Positions 54,140 to 64,000 of a DNA stretch of 64,000 nt are shown here, piece after piece; the first letter of the stretch is position 1; the number at the start of each line of letters is the position of its first letter. Source of the stretch: Planococcus citri. Taxonomy: Eukaryota > Arthropoda > Insecta > Hemiptera > Pseudococcidae. A program made the position numbers and the translations under genes. Below the pieces are notes generated by a model, which had not been told where the DNA came from, searched no databases, and saw nothing but the letters and a program-made list of their open reading frames with translations. The DNA is taken from assembly GCF_950023065.1 (NCBI RefSeq), contig NC_088679.1, forward strand, positions 27,900,001-27,964,000. The letters are read 5' to 3'.

Positions 54140-55095
54140 TTATGGGTGACGCAAACCGGGCATTTTTCGATTTTTTTTTTATTGAACCTGTGTGACATCA
54201 AAGTTTTCTAAATAGCTGAAAATGAAAAGTTACAGTTGCAAATTGCTTCAGTTGTACGTGGTATAGAATTTCGATTTTTTTTTAAAATTATAGTATCTAC
54301 TTTGAAAAGTTAGTTCACGAATCTTATCAAAATAAATGTTGCCACTTGAAAAAAAACGTAAAACAATTGAGTTAAAAACTTATAAAATTTAAATATACCT
54401 AACCATGATCTTCACTAGTAAAAATTCTGGAAAATTCTAAAATTTAATCTTTTTCATGTAGAATAACATATCAAAAAATTTCACTGCTCATTTTTTTGCA
54501 ATAGGTAAGTGCCAAATTTATATATTTTTTTTTTTGCAAAATGAAAAAAAAAACGCCAGTGAAATTTTTTGATCTGTTCTACGTGAAAAGGACTAAAAAT
54601 AACAATTTTTTAGAAACCTGAAAATGAAAATTTTTGTATTGAAGAACCGATTCTTTTAAAAATACAAAAATTTTTATTCTTTAGGTTTCTGGTCATTTTT
54701 TTGCAGAACTGCCAAATTACGAAATTAGCAATTTTTTTCTGGAAAATGAAAAAAAAAACAGTGAAATTTTTTGATATAGGTAATAGGTATGTATTATTCT
54801 ACATGAAAAGGACTACAACCGAAAATGTTTGCAGAATTTTTACTCGTGAACATCACGGTTATAATTTTCAATTATAAGTTTTTAAATTAATTTTTTTTAC
54901 GTTTTTTAAATTGGCAACATTGATTTTGACATCATTCATCGATTACCTTTCCAAAGTACCTACATACTACAATTTGAAAAAAAAAGTTCGAAATTCTATA
55001 CCACGTCGCCAACCGCAACAATTTGCAACTGCCATTTTCCATTTTAGGGCATTTTGAAAAAATGTCCAGTTTTCGTCATTCGTCATCGTTTTATG
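54140..55095. repeat. ~950-bp foldback element with long arms
   Basis: The left arm (about 54143-54500) and right arm (about 54740-55090) are inverted copies. They share GCAAATTG.TTCAGTTG, CGTGGTATAGAATTTCGA, ATGTTGCCA, TAAAAACTTATAA, AGTAAAAATTCTG and CTTTTTCATGTAGAATAA. The centre (54500-54740) has further inner inversions (ATCAAAAAATTTCACTG and complements; CAAAAATTTTT). Arm identity is about 75-80% by eye. No coding. Confidence 0.8.
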
Positions 55096-55281
55096 ACCTC
55101 TAAACATAGTCTGATTTTGAACAAACTCGAACATCTCTCATGCAAAAATATGCCGATTTCACAAGGAATAACACATTAATCATACGTAGTTACCCGTTTT
55201 ATCGCGAATTCCAGCAATATGTAACTTTCTTTCTTTTTCGTTTACATATGTTTAGAAAAGCATTCAGGTTTCCCAATGTGA

Positions 55282-55581
55282 TCAAAATACCCTGGCCTGG
55301 CCATTTTGGATTATCTTAACGATCATTTTACCATCCGACTTCAATGATCTCGGATAAATACTAAGATCAAATTGGCCTTGGCATTGTTTTCTCCATGAAA
55401 TCATCATATTGAGATGAAGGTGTATTAGTTGTTGTTGAAATTCGTGCATATTTACCGTTGCTTCCTTGTAGGACTTTTTACCGTAGAAGTTTATTGTTAG
55501 ACACTGTTTCCAAATCGAAGGCTTGACCGTTACTTTAAGATGTATCATTTCGTTGTTGTTGATGTAGATATTTACTTTCAT
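55282..55581 (-). CDS. Unidentified small protein or exon
   Basis: ATG at 55581-55579 opens a frame starting MKVNIYINNNEMIHLKVTVK and running 99 codons to TGA at 55284-55282. The last two codons may be intron, since GTATTT at 55290 is a possible donor after AGG, which would leave 97 codons. The frame is also open about 17 codons above the ATG, with AG acceptors nearby, so it may be an internal exon. Content looks like real protein: mixed beta strands (NIYIN, LTINFYG, FDLSIYP, KMIVKIIQNG) around a helix (MHEFQQQLIHLHLNMMISW). No family recognised, and horizontal transfer cannot be judged. Confidence 0.45.
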   Translation of the reverse strand: MKVNIYINNNEMIHLKVTVKPSIWKQCLTINFYGKKSYKEATVNMHEFQQQLIHLHLNMMISWRKQCQGQFDLSIYPRSLKSDGKMIVKIIQNGQARVF

Positions 55582-56293
55582 CGGCGACGTCTGGCTGGAG
55601 ATCGCCTTTGATTTGTAATAAAACTTCTTAATTAATCAAACGTTAGCAAAATTCAATCATATCTTCGAAAATCCACTTTAAACTCGAGAATAGCAACGTT
55701 GTATTCTTCGTATGCGTTATCTTTTAGTAACCGAAGCAATCAATTCCTGGAATCGATGCGTCTGTTGATTTCGATCATCAAACGCTCGATGGACTTTTAG
55801 CTCAGTTGCATCACACTACAATCTGAGAATCTTATTCGTTACCTCACGATAAAGACCTCTAACCTCAAGTTATTTATCACAGGTACTAAGTATAAAAATT
55901 TCTCTTAGTGTAAACAATATTTATCAGTGTTATCACACGTCAGAGGATGATATTTGACAAAAATCAATATATATCATTTTAATCTTGTGCATAGGTAACC
56001 TTCAACTGTATTCCATGACTATAGTCAGTTTCTGAACTCATACTGTCAGCAGTCTGACTCGATTCACAGTCTGATGCAAAACTCAGGTACAATACGTATT
56101 CTTGTTAGTAGCTTTTATCAAGTGGTCAGAACGTGTTATAAGCAAATGACGCAATACCATGATATGTACTTTAATTTTTCCAACTTCTTCTGATGATGTT
56201 TCTTAATGCTGAAAGAATTTTCTAAAATAATTGTTACAGTACATATAATTTTCTGATAGTTCACTGATTTTCTTCCTGGTTTTTATTATTCTT
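55582..56293. other. Non-coding DNA
   Basis: No gene recognised. Confidence 0.45.
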
Positions 56294-56534
56294 GCACTGA
56301 GAAAAATAAGTAGTACAATGCACCACAGATTGTAGCAATTTACCTTCATTTGTGACACTATAGTCAAACTTACTATAAGTGTAGCGATTGAAAGTACATA
56401 CTATACTTGTAGTAAATAATACTATAAATGATTTGGGAGTACTACATGTATAGTACTTCAGGAACTACAAGTATAGTTCTTTTAACTATGATGCCAAAAA
56501 TGAAGGTGATTTACTACAACTATAGCACTTAATA

Positions 56535-57082
56535 CAGTCAAACTTGGATAAGTGGAACCCATGTAAGTGGAAAACCTCTATAAGTGGAATAAAATTCGTT
56601 TCCCTAGCACTTCCCTATGTAAATCCATGTTAAAGTCACCTCTTTAAATGGAAACAGAACCTATGTAAGTGGAATTTTGTTTTGAGTAGCAGAACTTCTG
56701 GAACTGAAATGTTGCTTTCGTTTTACCTCTATAAGTGAAATTCTTTTCCTTCTTACCTCTATAACTGAAACATTTATCATAACAGCACCTCCAGAAGTGG
56801 AATTCGTTCCAGTTAACGAGGTAAGAAGGAGGGGAATTTCACTTATAGAGGTAAAACGAAAGCAACATTTCAGTTCCAGAGGTCCTGCTACTCAGAATAA
56901 AATTCCACTTATATAAGACTTTAACATAGGTTTAGATGGGGAAGTGGTAGGGAAACGAAAACCTCCATAACTGGAATTCCAATTTGTTCAACCTCTATAA
57001 GTGAAACCTACTTTAGTGGAAAACCTATGTAAGTGGAAAAAAATCCGTTTCCCTTGCGATTCCACTTATCCAGGTTTGACTG
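56535..57082. mobile_element. 548-bp pogo-like foldback MITE, copy 2
   Basis: Ends CAGTCAAACTTGGATAAGTG and the inverse ending CCAGGTTTGACTG, TA at 56533-56534 and 57083-57084. The interior has the same ACCTCTATAAGTGGAA unit array and central palindrome as copy 1 at 29845-30404. No coding. Confidence 0.9.
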
Positions 57083-57087
57083 TACTA

Positions 57088-57346
57088 CGTAAATTCGTCG
57101 GCTTAATGGCAAAAGGACGTATGTGCCAGTTTTGTTGGGTGGCCGTTGTTGCTTTTTGATAGCGTCACCATTCGGCGAAAAGAGAAACTTTGTACAGAAA
57201 ATGAATCTGGGAAGTCTCAGGAATCATTTTCTGCACCTAGTTCCCTTTTTGGCTAATCGATGGCGCTGCCAACTTCTAGAAACGGCCACCAAACGCGCAT
57301 AAATTTTCTTGGACAGACGTCCGTTTGCCATTAAGCCGACGAATTT
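57088..57346. repeat. Foldback with ~125-bp arms
   Basis: The left arm begins AAATTCGTCGGCTTAATGGC and right arm ends GCCATTAAGCCGACGAATTT. Inner parts also pair (GGTGGCCGTT, ACAGAAAATGAATCTGGGAA with complements). Two of the arm segments meet almost without a loop near 57218. GC content is higher than flanks. Confidence 0.85.
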
Positions 57347-57511
57347 TTCTCTGTGTGAGCACGCCCTTGTCATACTAATTCTAAATGAATATCTTCACTT
57401 ACCTACTTGAAATACACAACAAATTTTTATGTTAGTCCTAGTAATAATGGTGTTAATGTTCTCCAAGTCCTGCTCATCTCTTCATTAAAACCTTAACCTT
57501 CTTAGGAAGTA

Positions 57512-57719
57512 CAGGGTGCCCAGAAATATTGCGAACCCCAAAGAAAGTTCTTTATTAAAAATATAGGTTGGCAACGTGAAATAGATGCATATGATTAGTG
57601 GAATGTTATCATCTCAGTCTAACAACCAATCATGTGCTATCTATTAACATTCACTGTGACCAACCAAAATATTTAACAGAAAACTTTGTTAGGGGTTCAC
57701 GATATTTCTGGGCACCCTG
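57512..57719. mobile_element. 208-bp mariner-like MITE
   Basis: Ends CAGGGTGCCCAGAAATATTG and CGATATTTCTGGGCACCCTG, plus GAACCCC and GGGGTTC just inside. TA duplicated at 57510-57511 and 57720-57721. CAGGGTG.CCAGAAAT ends with TA sites are typical of mariner-type MITEs of insects. No coding. Confidence 0.92.
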
Positions 57720-57721
57720 TA

Positions 57722-59985
57722 TGCTACTGCTCAGTAGGATGGGTTGTTTTCAACATTTTTCTAAGAACTATAGGTAAAAGTGACTTGAAAAAATTGTGGT
57801 GCTGCTGATGTCAAAAGACTGTTGGAATAATTTTAGGCATGTAACTTGAATCACAGTTTGTCAACTTGGGTTTCAAATTTTGAAATTTATTATGAAAATC
57901 AGGGAGAATGTTTTTTGATGGAGAATGATAGTATCACATCAACTCATACATGAGGTGAACATTTTGTTGTAATTTTTTCACTTTGCTTCATTTACAAATA
58001 CCTAACCTGAGTGTGAAATCGTTCGATTTTCATTTGTGATGTGAAACTCTTAGAAAAGTCGAAAAACTCCAAGAACTAGTTTTTTTTACTACTAATGTGG
58101 AAAATCGTTTTTATTTTCATCAAAAATCTCAAAATTTGAAACCCCCAAAGGAGTACTTACTTAATGAATTTGAGTGAGAGACCTAAAATTCGCAGCATTT
58201 TATAACATCACTTGACAACCTTTCATCAAATTAAGTATCCTTCAAACTTCCTCAAAAAAATCGTAGGGTACTCTGTACTCACCTTAGTGCTCAAAAAATC
58301 TGATCCTTCATTGCTGCACTATTTTCTCATTATACTATCAACTTTGCTCTTGGGAAAAATACCAATGCATCGAAATTTCTCGATATGATGAATCTTTCAT
58401 TCCAAAATGAAAAGTGGAGGTGAATCCCATGTTACGCCTATTTCCCTCATCTAGCTCGTTCTCTCCACAGTTTAGAAAGTAATGGTTCATAGCTGATTTG
58501 AAATTTACATTCAGCACTACAAAAAATACAATCAAATCACTACTTTTAGATTTGATTATCTACTCACCTACCTACACAGAATAGTTACCTATTTATATTT
58601 TTCTGAAATTCTAAAATCCGCAAACAGACGCTAACACTAGATAGATAACAAACGCAGCGAAAGCTAATACCTACAAGCTTTTGCATTTAATCTCGCCTCT
58701 TGCTCCTCTCTTCCAAACAAGCCAAATTCGTTTTTTACTTAAGAAGCATAGAATTTCTAATTAAATTTTTGTACTCTTTTTTTCTCTATTTTGGAAATAG
58801 AAAGAAAGAAAAAAAAAGCGTAATTCATCGAGTTGAATTATTTTGTCGAAGGAAAAATTCGATAAATTTAGTGCTTTAGAAAAACTCGAAAACGTTTTCT
58901 CATTTATATCGGGCATTAAAAGAATTTAAGTGGCACTTATATTCGGCTTTAGGAATATTGAAAAAGAATTAATTTGCAATACAACTTTGAGCTGTTGGTT
59001 TTTTGTTCGTCTCGGAAGCTTTATTCGGAAACGATTTTAGCATACGAAATTTTCGATTAGAATATTCGCTATAGTTGGAAGCAAAAAACGTGGTTGGTTT
59101 GAAACAAGAAGGCAATTCTGTTACGATGATGGGTTTATTAATATTACTAATATAAACTTATTTACTTATACGAGCACCTTCGTAGTTTAGGTAGGTGTTG
59201 TGATTTTATTTTACTCGTGGACATTTTCATAATAAAATTTCATTATTTAGGTCTCAAAGTAGGCTATAGTTAGTTTGGTATTTATAAAATTTATTGTATT
59301 CAATGGACTAAGGGTTGAATTGATGTCATTTTCAGAGTATTATGTTTTAGAGATTTTTAGAACTAGGTACCCGGAAATTGATTTTTTGTGGGGGAGAAAT
59401 CTAATTACATAAGTAGGTAGGTAGGTAAGTAGGTAAATAGTCTTCGATTCCTTTATTCTAAATTTGAGATCGCTTCGAAGGTAGTCTTTCATATCTACTA
59501 TTCCAGCGGGTGTTTAGTGGGTATTTCAAACTCTTTTTCATATCGATGGCTGACTTAAGGTGTTGAATTTTGGCCTTGTGGGTCGCCCTGAAAAAGGGGC
59601 CAGGAGTTCCCTAAAATTTGGAGATTAAATTTTTTTCATTAACAATTTTAAAACATGAAAAAAATTGACAAATTTGTCTCAGCTATGCTCTTTGAAGTGA
59701 CAAAATGAAACAAATATGATGCCTTAACCTTGTTATTTATCTGGCCAGATTGTTTAATGGATTTTTTCTTCTAGTCGTTTCGATCAATTGAGTAGGTACT
59801 ACAAATTTTCCATAACCTGTGTAGCTCTCTATAGGTACCAATTCACATATATCGGCTTACGTATTTTTTCCAACTCTGGATCAGCAGAATTGAATTGATT
59901 TCAATAAAATTTTAGAGGCTCAATCGCTAACTGAAGGTGACTGGTTGAAAAGTGGATCATAGTTAGGTATTTTAATACAAGTTGG
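57722..59985. other. Non-coding DNA, 58.6-59.2 kb looks unique
   Basis: A GTAG/GTAA run lies at about 59410-59440. No gene recognised. Confidence 0.5.
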
Positions 59986-59989
59986 AAAT

Positions 59990-61075
59990 GTCAAATTTTG
60001 AAAAATAATCGAAAACCGTCGAGAAGTTTTGCAATAAATTTCTCAAAACGTCTTCTATAAGCTCCTTTAAGTCAACCCCACGAATCGAATTGTGACCATT
60101 TTGAAGCCAATCTGGAACCTCCAGCAATAGTTGACTTTTCTTCGGATATTTCAAATCGCTTTAGAAAGCGTTTTAATCAACTTTTGCTGCTGATAATTGA
60201 ATTCTGTCATGCTCAAGTTTGTCATTTTCAATTCATTGAGGTATATGAATCACTAATCCGCGAGATGTCGAGTTGAAAAGTTTATTTTTTATCGAGTTGG
60301 AAGTATCGTATTTCAGAAAAAATCCGAAGTCGTAAATTTTTGCAATTTACTGGAAGCTTCTTTAACGTCCTGAAGTAGACAGCCCCATTCCAATCAATCA
60401 TGACATCGCTAAAAGCTAAGTACATTTTTACATGATCTAAAACGTGGAAGTCGAGATGGCTGGAATATTTGGATTTTTTTTTTAAATTTGAAATTTTCAA
60501 TTTGTGAAAATATACCTATTTTTAAACCAGTTGCCTCAAATTTTCGGTTCACGTGCCCTAATCTACTTATTCGGAATGTTGAACTTATGGCTGGATTATA
60601 TCAACAGCTGCCGAAGTTGATTACAACGCTTTCTGCAGTGATTGGAATTTGTTTGAGAAAAGTAAACTTTTGCTGGAGGCTCCAGATTGGCTCTAAAATG
60701 GTGATAGTCAATTTTAGGAATTTACTTGAGAATCCAGAAGAAGTTGTGAGTAATCTTTTTGTAAAAATTAACGATTTTGGAATTTTTCAAAATTTTTGAG
60801 TTTCAATTTGTTGGAAAAATATATTTACTTACTTTGTGAGCTGTCACCTCGTATTTACAAATTCGTGTGCCTTACCCTTAATCGATCAAAAATGTCCAAT
60901 TGATGGCAGGATTAAATTTTCTGTTGATTACAATGCCTTCTGGAACAATTTGAAATTGCTGAAGAAAAAATCAACTTTTACTGGAGGCTCTAGATCGACT
61001 CGAAATAGATTGCGGTTGATTCGAGGAGGCGATTTTACATGGGTTGTATAATCAAAATTTAATATTTTTTTTTCG
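59990..61075. repeat. ~300-bp repeat family: two tandem copies plus an inverted copy
   Basis: The direct copies at about 60488-60780 and 60785-61070 share TTTCAATTTGT, CACGTGCC/CGTGTGCC, GATTACAA.GC.TTCTG, ACTTTT.CTGGAGGCTC and a following GATT. An inverted relative lies at about 59990-60300 (CTGGAACCTCCAGCAATAG, CAAATCGCTTTAGAAAG). A further copy is at 41720-42000. The most constant part is the palindromic GGAGGCTCC core. Confidence 0.6.
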
Positions 61076-61226
61076 TGTAAAACAGGCTTGCAAATTTTAA
61101 AAATTCCTCAAAATTTGTAAAATGAAGTTCAAGAGCTGAAATTTTTTGTGGTTCAAGTACAATGTAGAAAGCAAATCATTTGTTTCATAATGTGAATTTC
61201 ACATTTTAAAAAAGCAGTAAAAATGT
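61076..61226. other. Non-coding spacer
   Basis: Nothing recognised. Confidence 0.4.
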
Positions 61227-61231
61227 GAAGT

Positions 61232-61605
61232 CAGGGTGTCTAACAGGTACTGCAGGTACTGCAAGTACTGTAAAAGTACTGCATTGAAATCCTCGGTACT
61301 GCAAGTACTGCAAAGTACTGCATTTTGCCTGAAAAGTACTGTATTTTTTCTCAGAATCATTGATTTAAAATTTTTTAAAAACCTCAAAATGAATTAATTG
61401 GTGAAAATTTAGAAAAAAAATGTTCATTTTGTACCTCAAAAGATGGCAACACTTGTTAAATTAATACTTGTAAAAATTTTCCAACCGGTTCAAAAATTTT
61501 TTTTTTCTGGGGGGGGTTTGGTGTAAGCTGGATAAAAAAAAAGGTAATGCAAAAGGTACTGTAAAAGTACTGCATTTCTTCGGAGAAATTTTGTTAGACA
61601 CCCTG
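61232..61605. mobile_element. 374-bp MITE with 14-bp ends and subterminal TACTGC repeats
   Basis: The ends CAGGGTGTCTAACA and TGTTAGACACCCTG are perfect inverses. GAAGT is duplicated at 61227-61231 and 61606-61610. Subterminal regions are full of GTACTGCA units (about eight on the left, three on the right). CAGGG-type ends suggest hAT, but hAT usually makes 8-bp duplications, so the class is open. It includes a G-run at about 61510-61516. No coding. Confidence 0.82.
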
Positions 61606-61610
61606 GAAGT

Positions 61611-63189
61611 TTGCTTACTTTTTGGGAATTTAATAGTTAATCGTCATCTGAGTCATTGCTATCGATCGTATTGGTTTTGCAGAAAATTTGATTTGGGCTT
61701 AATTTATATACTCTTTCCAAAAATCTGAATTTGTTGAATTTTGGAACCGAAATGTACGTACAAAGAAAATCCCTCGTCTGCATTCACCAATTCGCCATTT
61801 CATCGTCAAGGAGGACGTTGGAATTTTCGCAGATACCTTGGCGACGACGACGACGATAAAATGGCGTGTGTTTTTATTATCACTACTAACAACTTGTTGC
61901 TTACGACTTGGCCAGCACTGACGACGACGACGCTATCAACGAAAATATACGCCGACGACGACGAGATATTCAATAAATTGTTGGGTTCTTGGTAGGTGTG
62001 CAAAACGTCGACTATTACTCGGTGTTAATACAACTTTTTAGGCTTGATTTATGACCAGCGTCGAGAATTTACTCGTTTATTTTTTGATTAAAAGTTGTTT
62101 TTGTAGATGGTAAAGGCAGAACGCGCTACTTCTACTGTACTGAGTTTTCTGCAGTATGAAAGGAAGGGATGTATAAAGCGAAGGAAGAACGTGTAATTTT
62201 GAAATTTAATTAAATCTCAGATTGTGTTCCTTTATTCTCTCATTCCATAAAGAATGGAATGTAAACGAGGTTTTTTACTCGGGAGATGACTTCCTTTTTT
62301 TATTTTTATTTTACTTGTACGTACCTACGTGTACCTTCGAAAGAATAGAAAACGGAATCGGTCGAGAAAAAGTACAGCGGGTACCTTGAGGTGGTTTTTT
62401 TTCGCCTGAAAGCCTCCGTATCCTAGAACGCTTATCGTAAGTAAACCTTAATGTGAGATTGTGACAACAGGCTTAAGTGCTATTACTTGAAAACGAAAGT
62501 ATCTCTTTTACGAGTATGTTTTTGGAATTTAACGTAAATGGTATTTCGTTTCCCACGAGATCGGTACACGCTGCAGCACAACCGCGTGTCTCGACGTCTT
62601 CCACAATATACCTTATAAATGAAAGAAAAAGAGAAAAATACAAATGTCGAGTCGAGTTTTTATACAATTTAAACAATATGTTACGTCGTGTCGTAAACCT
62701 ATGACACATGTACGTAGGAAAAATTATTCTAAATGTGATTGCACTGCAGTCTACCCGCCTTATACGAATAATACGAGTATCTTGCTTTCTATTTTTTCGT
62801 TTTGAAAAATTGTTTCGTAGGTATCGTGTTTCGATGGTTGCAGAGATATGCGGGTTGTTGCGTTTCTTATAGAGGATGCTTTTTTCTGCGTATGTGGTTT
62901 TGCTTTTGTTTTTCTGCGATGATATGCGTGAGATGAAATCTATGTTAGATTATATTGTGTTGCTTACTGCTACTTTGAGCTGGAGAATAACGAATTTGGG
63001 CATTAGAGTGGATCGCGACAGGAAAAAAATGCCTAATAGTTGTGGCCAAATGCAATGGACACCTTATTTTGAGTTGAAATTCATGAAAAAAAAATCATAT
63101 CCGAGGGTGCTCCTAGCGAGGAGAAAGGTGTCATCAAAGAGGAGGAATTTTCGATAAGTCGTGTTTTTTTGCTCTACTTTTTTGAAAAA
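61611..63189. other. Non-coding DNA, CGA/ACG trinucleotide clusters at 61.84-61.96 kb
   Basis: GCGACGACGACGACGATAAA at about 61841 and two further ACGACGACG clusters at about 61921 and 61952. 61.7-62.9 kb is otherwise repeat-poor. Open frames on both strands here overlap and lack domains. Confidence 0.45.
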
Positions 63190-63765
63190 TGGTGTATTTG
63201 TAGTTCCCAAAGATAGTATTTGAGGTTCTGTATCGACCCGAGCCATTTCCATCAAAATCCAAGACCACTTTAGGGTTCTACTGAGCAGTTGAAAATTTCA
63301 AAATCACAATTATTTTTGGGTAAATTCGTATTTTGAATTTTTTTTTTCAAATATTTCACATTAATTAAACCAAAACAGAAAACAACCAGAAATATGATTT
63401 CTGAAACTGGGGAAATCGTATTTTGGAACGCAACTATGCCAATTTTCTGATCATTATTTCCAATTTAAAAAAATCGAGAAAAGTAGCCTAGAACTTATCT
63501 GAAACCTATTTTATGTGTTTTAGAAATATGCAATAATAACCATAAATTGGCACCACTGCTTACAAAATATTTCCCCAGTTTCAGAAATGATATCTCTCGT
63601 TATCTGGGAATAATGAATTTCTAAAACACACATTTCCTCTAAAGCATAACGATTTGTAAATTGTCGACCGCTCAGTTGAACCCTAAAAGTGAAGATGACC
63701 TGGGTCGACGCTGAATCTCAAATGCTACAAACGTTTTTGAACTAGTCTATTTTTCCAACAAAAAA
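63190..63765. repeat. Foldback element related to 760-1110
   Basis: Left arm 63190-63420 (TTTGAGGTTCTGTATCGACC, TTAGGGTTCTACTGAGCAGT, TGATTTCTGAAACTGGGGAA). Right arm 63560-63765 (TTCCCCAGTTTCAGAAATGA, ACCGCTCAGTTGAACCCTAA, CTGGGTCGACGCTGAATCTC). The loop is about 140 bp. Confidence 0.7.
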
Positions 63766-64000
63766 AGTTGAGTTGAGTCTAGAGCGAAGAATCCTCGTTT
63801 TTTTTCCCGGGAAAAACAGGTGAAGCATTTCCGGCTACTTTAAAAACAACATTCGAATGTGATTTCAATCACATTGTGACTCTGTCTGTACTCAAAAAAA
63901 TTTTTAAAAGAAAAACGTACCTAACTATTTATATTTTATCGGAATTTTTCGAAATTGAAAATTCTGACATCGATTAATCAATTAGGTATTTAAAATAATT
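63766..64000. other. Non-coding right edge
   Basis: AT-rich. Nothing recognised before the window ends. Confidence 0.4.

Larger units (their letters stand above)
56294..57357. mobile_element. Nested composite element bounded by CACTGAGAAAAAT ends
   Basis: The left end CACTGAGAAAAATAAGTAG (56296) and right end GAATTTTTCTCTGTG (57344-57358) are inverted. The left interior (56370-56530) contains repeated TATAGT/ACTATA short palindromes. A pogo-like MITE (56535-57082) splits it, and a foldback (57088-57346) forms the right side. The outer pair is short, so the boundary call is tentative. Confidence 0.45.

Noticed and set aside
57087..57357. Higher-GC segment as an exon
   Set aside because: Nearly all of it is explained by foldback pairing, and no frame stays open through both arms.
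61199..61387. Minus-strand frame with LQYLQYLQYL repeats
   Set aside because: It is a by-product of the GTACTGCA subterminal repeats of the 61232-61605 MITE.

Overview
This 64 kb window is eukaryotic and most likely from an insect genome, possibly a sap-feeding hemipteran such as a mealybug or other sternorrhynchan. The evidence is AT-rich DNA with long non-coding stretches, GT-AG introns, many short TAGGTACC-type runs, arthropod-style transposons (Ty1/copia, RTE-like, Tc1/mariner, pogo-like and Harbinger-like MITEs) and MADF/BESS-type genes. The species call is inference only. No rRNA, canonical tRNA, CRISPR array or bacterial-type operon was seen.

Host genes are sparse. The clearest host exon is one internal exon of a globin X/neuroglobin-like gene on the + strand (48775-48879), apparently inside very large introns. 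A MADF/BESS-type gene lies on the minus strand (exons 31712-31359, 31265-31188 and about 27220-26995). It carries frameshifts, and its last exon also exists as a second damaged copy at 25164-24937. An unidentified 97-99 codon reading frame lies at 55581-55282 on the minus strand.

Mobile DNA, left to right: an inverted, coding-derived repeat (2.3-3.06 kb); a complete Ty1/copia retrotransposon (3844-9355) with identical 225-bp LTRs, a GGTAT target duplication and an intact 1622-residue polyprotein; a Harbinger-like MITE abutting an RTE-like reverse transcriptase pseudogene (10.4-11.8 kb); foldback elements at 12.4, 18.9 and 22.1 kb; a decayed Tc1 element (23.1-24.4 kb); and a 1.28-kb unclassified insertion (25655-26936). 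The most unusual item is a 3.9-kb element with terminal inverted repeats (27256-31180), inserted 5 nt into a MADF-gene intron. It encodes no recognisable transposase. It carries a spliced minus-strand gene whose exon 2 can join either of two phase-compatible last exons, a divergent + strand gene of 99 codons with its own TATA box, and at least two nested MITEs.

Further right are an element with inverted arrays of a CGACAG motif (35.2-36.3 kb), two members of a hairpin-ended family (36877-37552, which holds a BESS-like exon, and 45181-45772), a 2.63-kb near-perfect palindrome (38948-41578), and an array of about 13 TTCGCGAA palindromes (43.9-45.2 kb). Then come integrase and non-LTR remnants (51.9-53.6 kb), a ~950-bp foldback (54.1-55.1 kb), a nest of MITEs (56.3-57.7 kb), a ~300-bp tandem repeat family (60-61 kb), a 374-bp hAT-like MITE (61232-61605) and a foldback at 63.2-63.8 kb.

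The rest is AT-rich non-coding DNA. Stretches near 15.6-17.6, 32.3-33.9, 42.7-43.9, 58.6-59.2 and 61.7-62.9 kb look less repetitive and may be unique intronic or regulatory sequence. All boundaries were read by eye. Those called approximate could be off by tens of bases.
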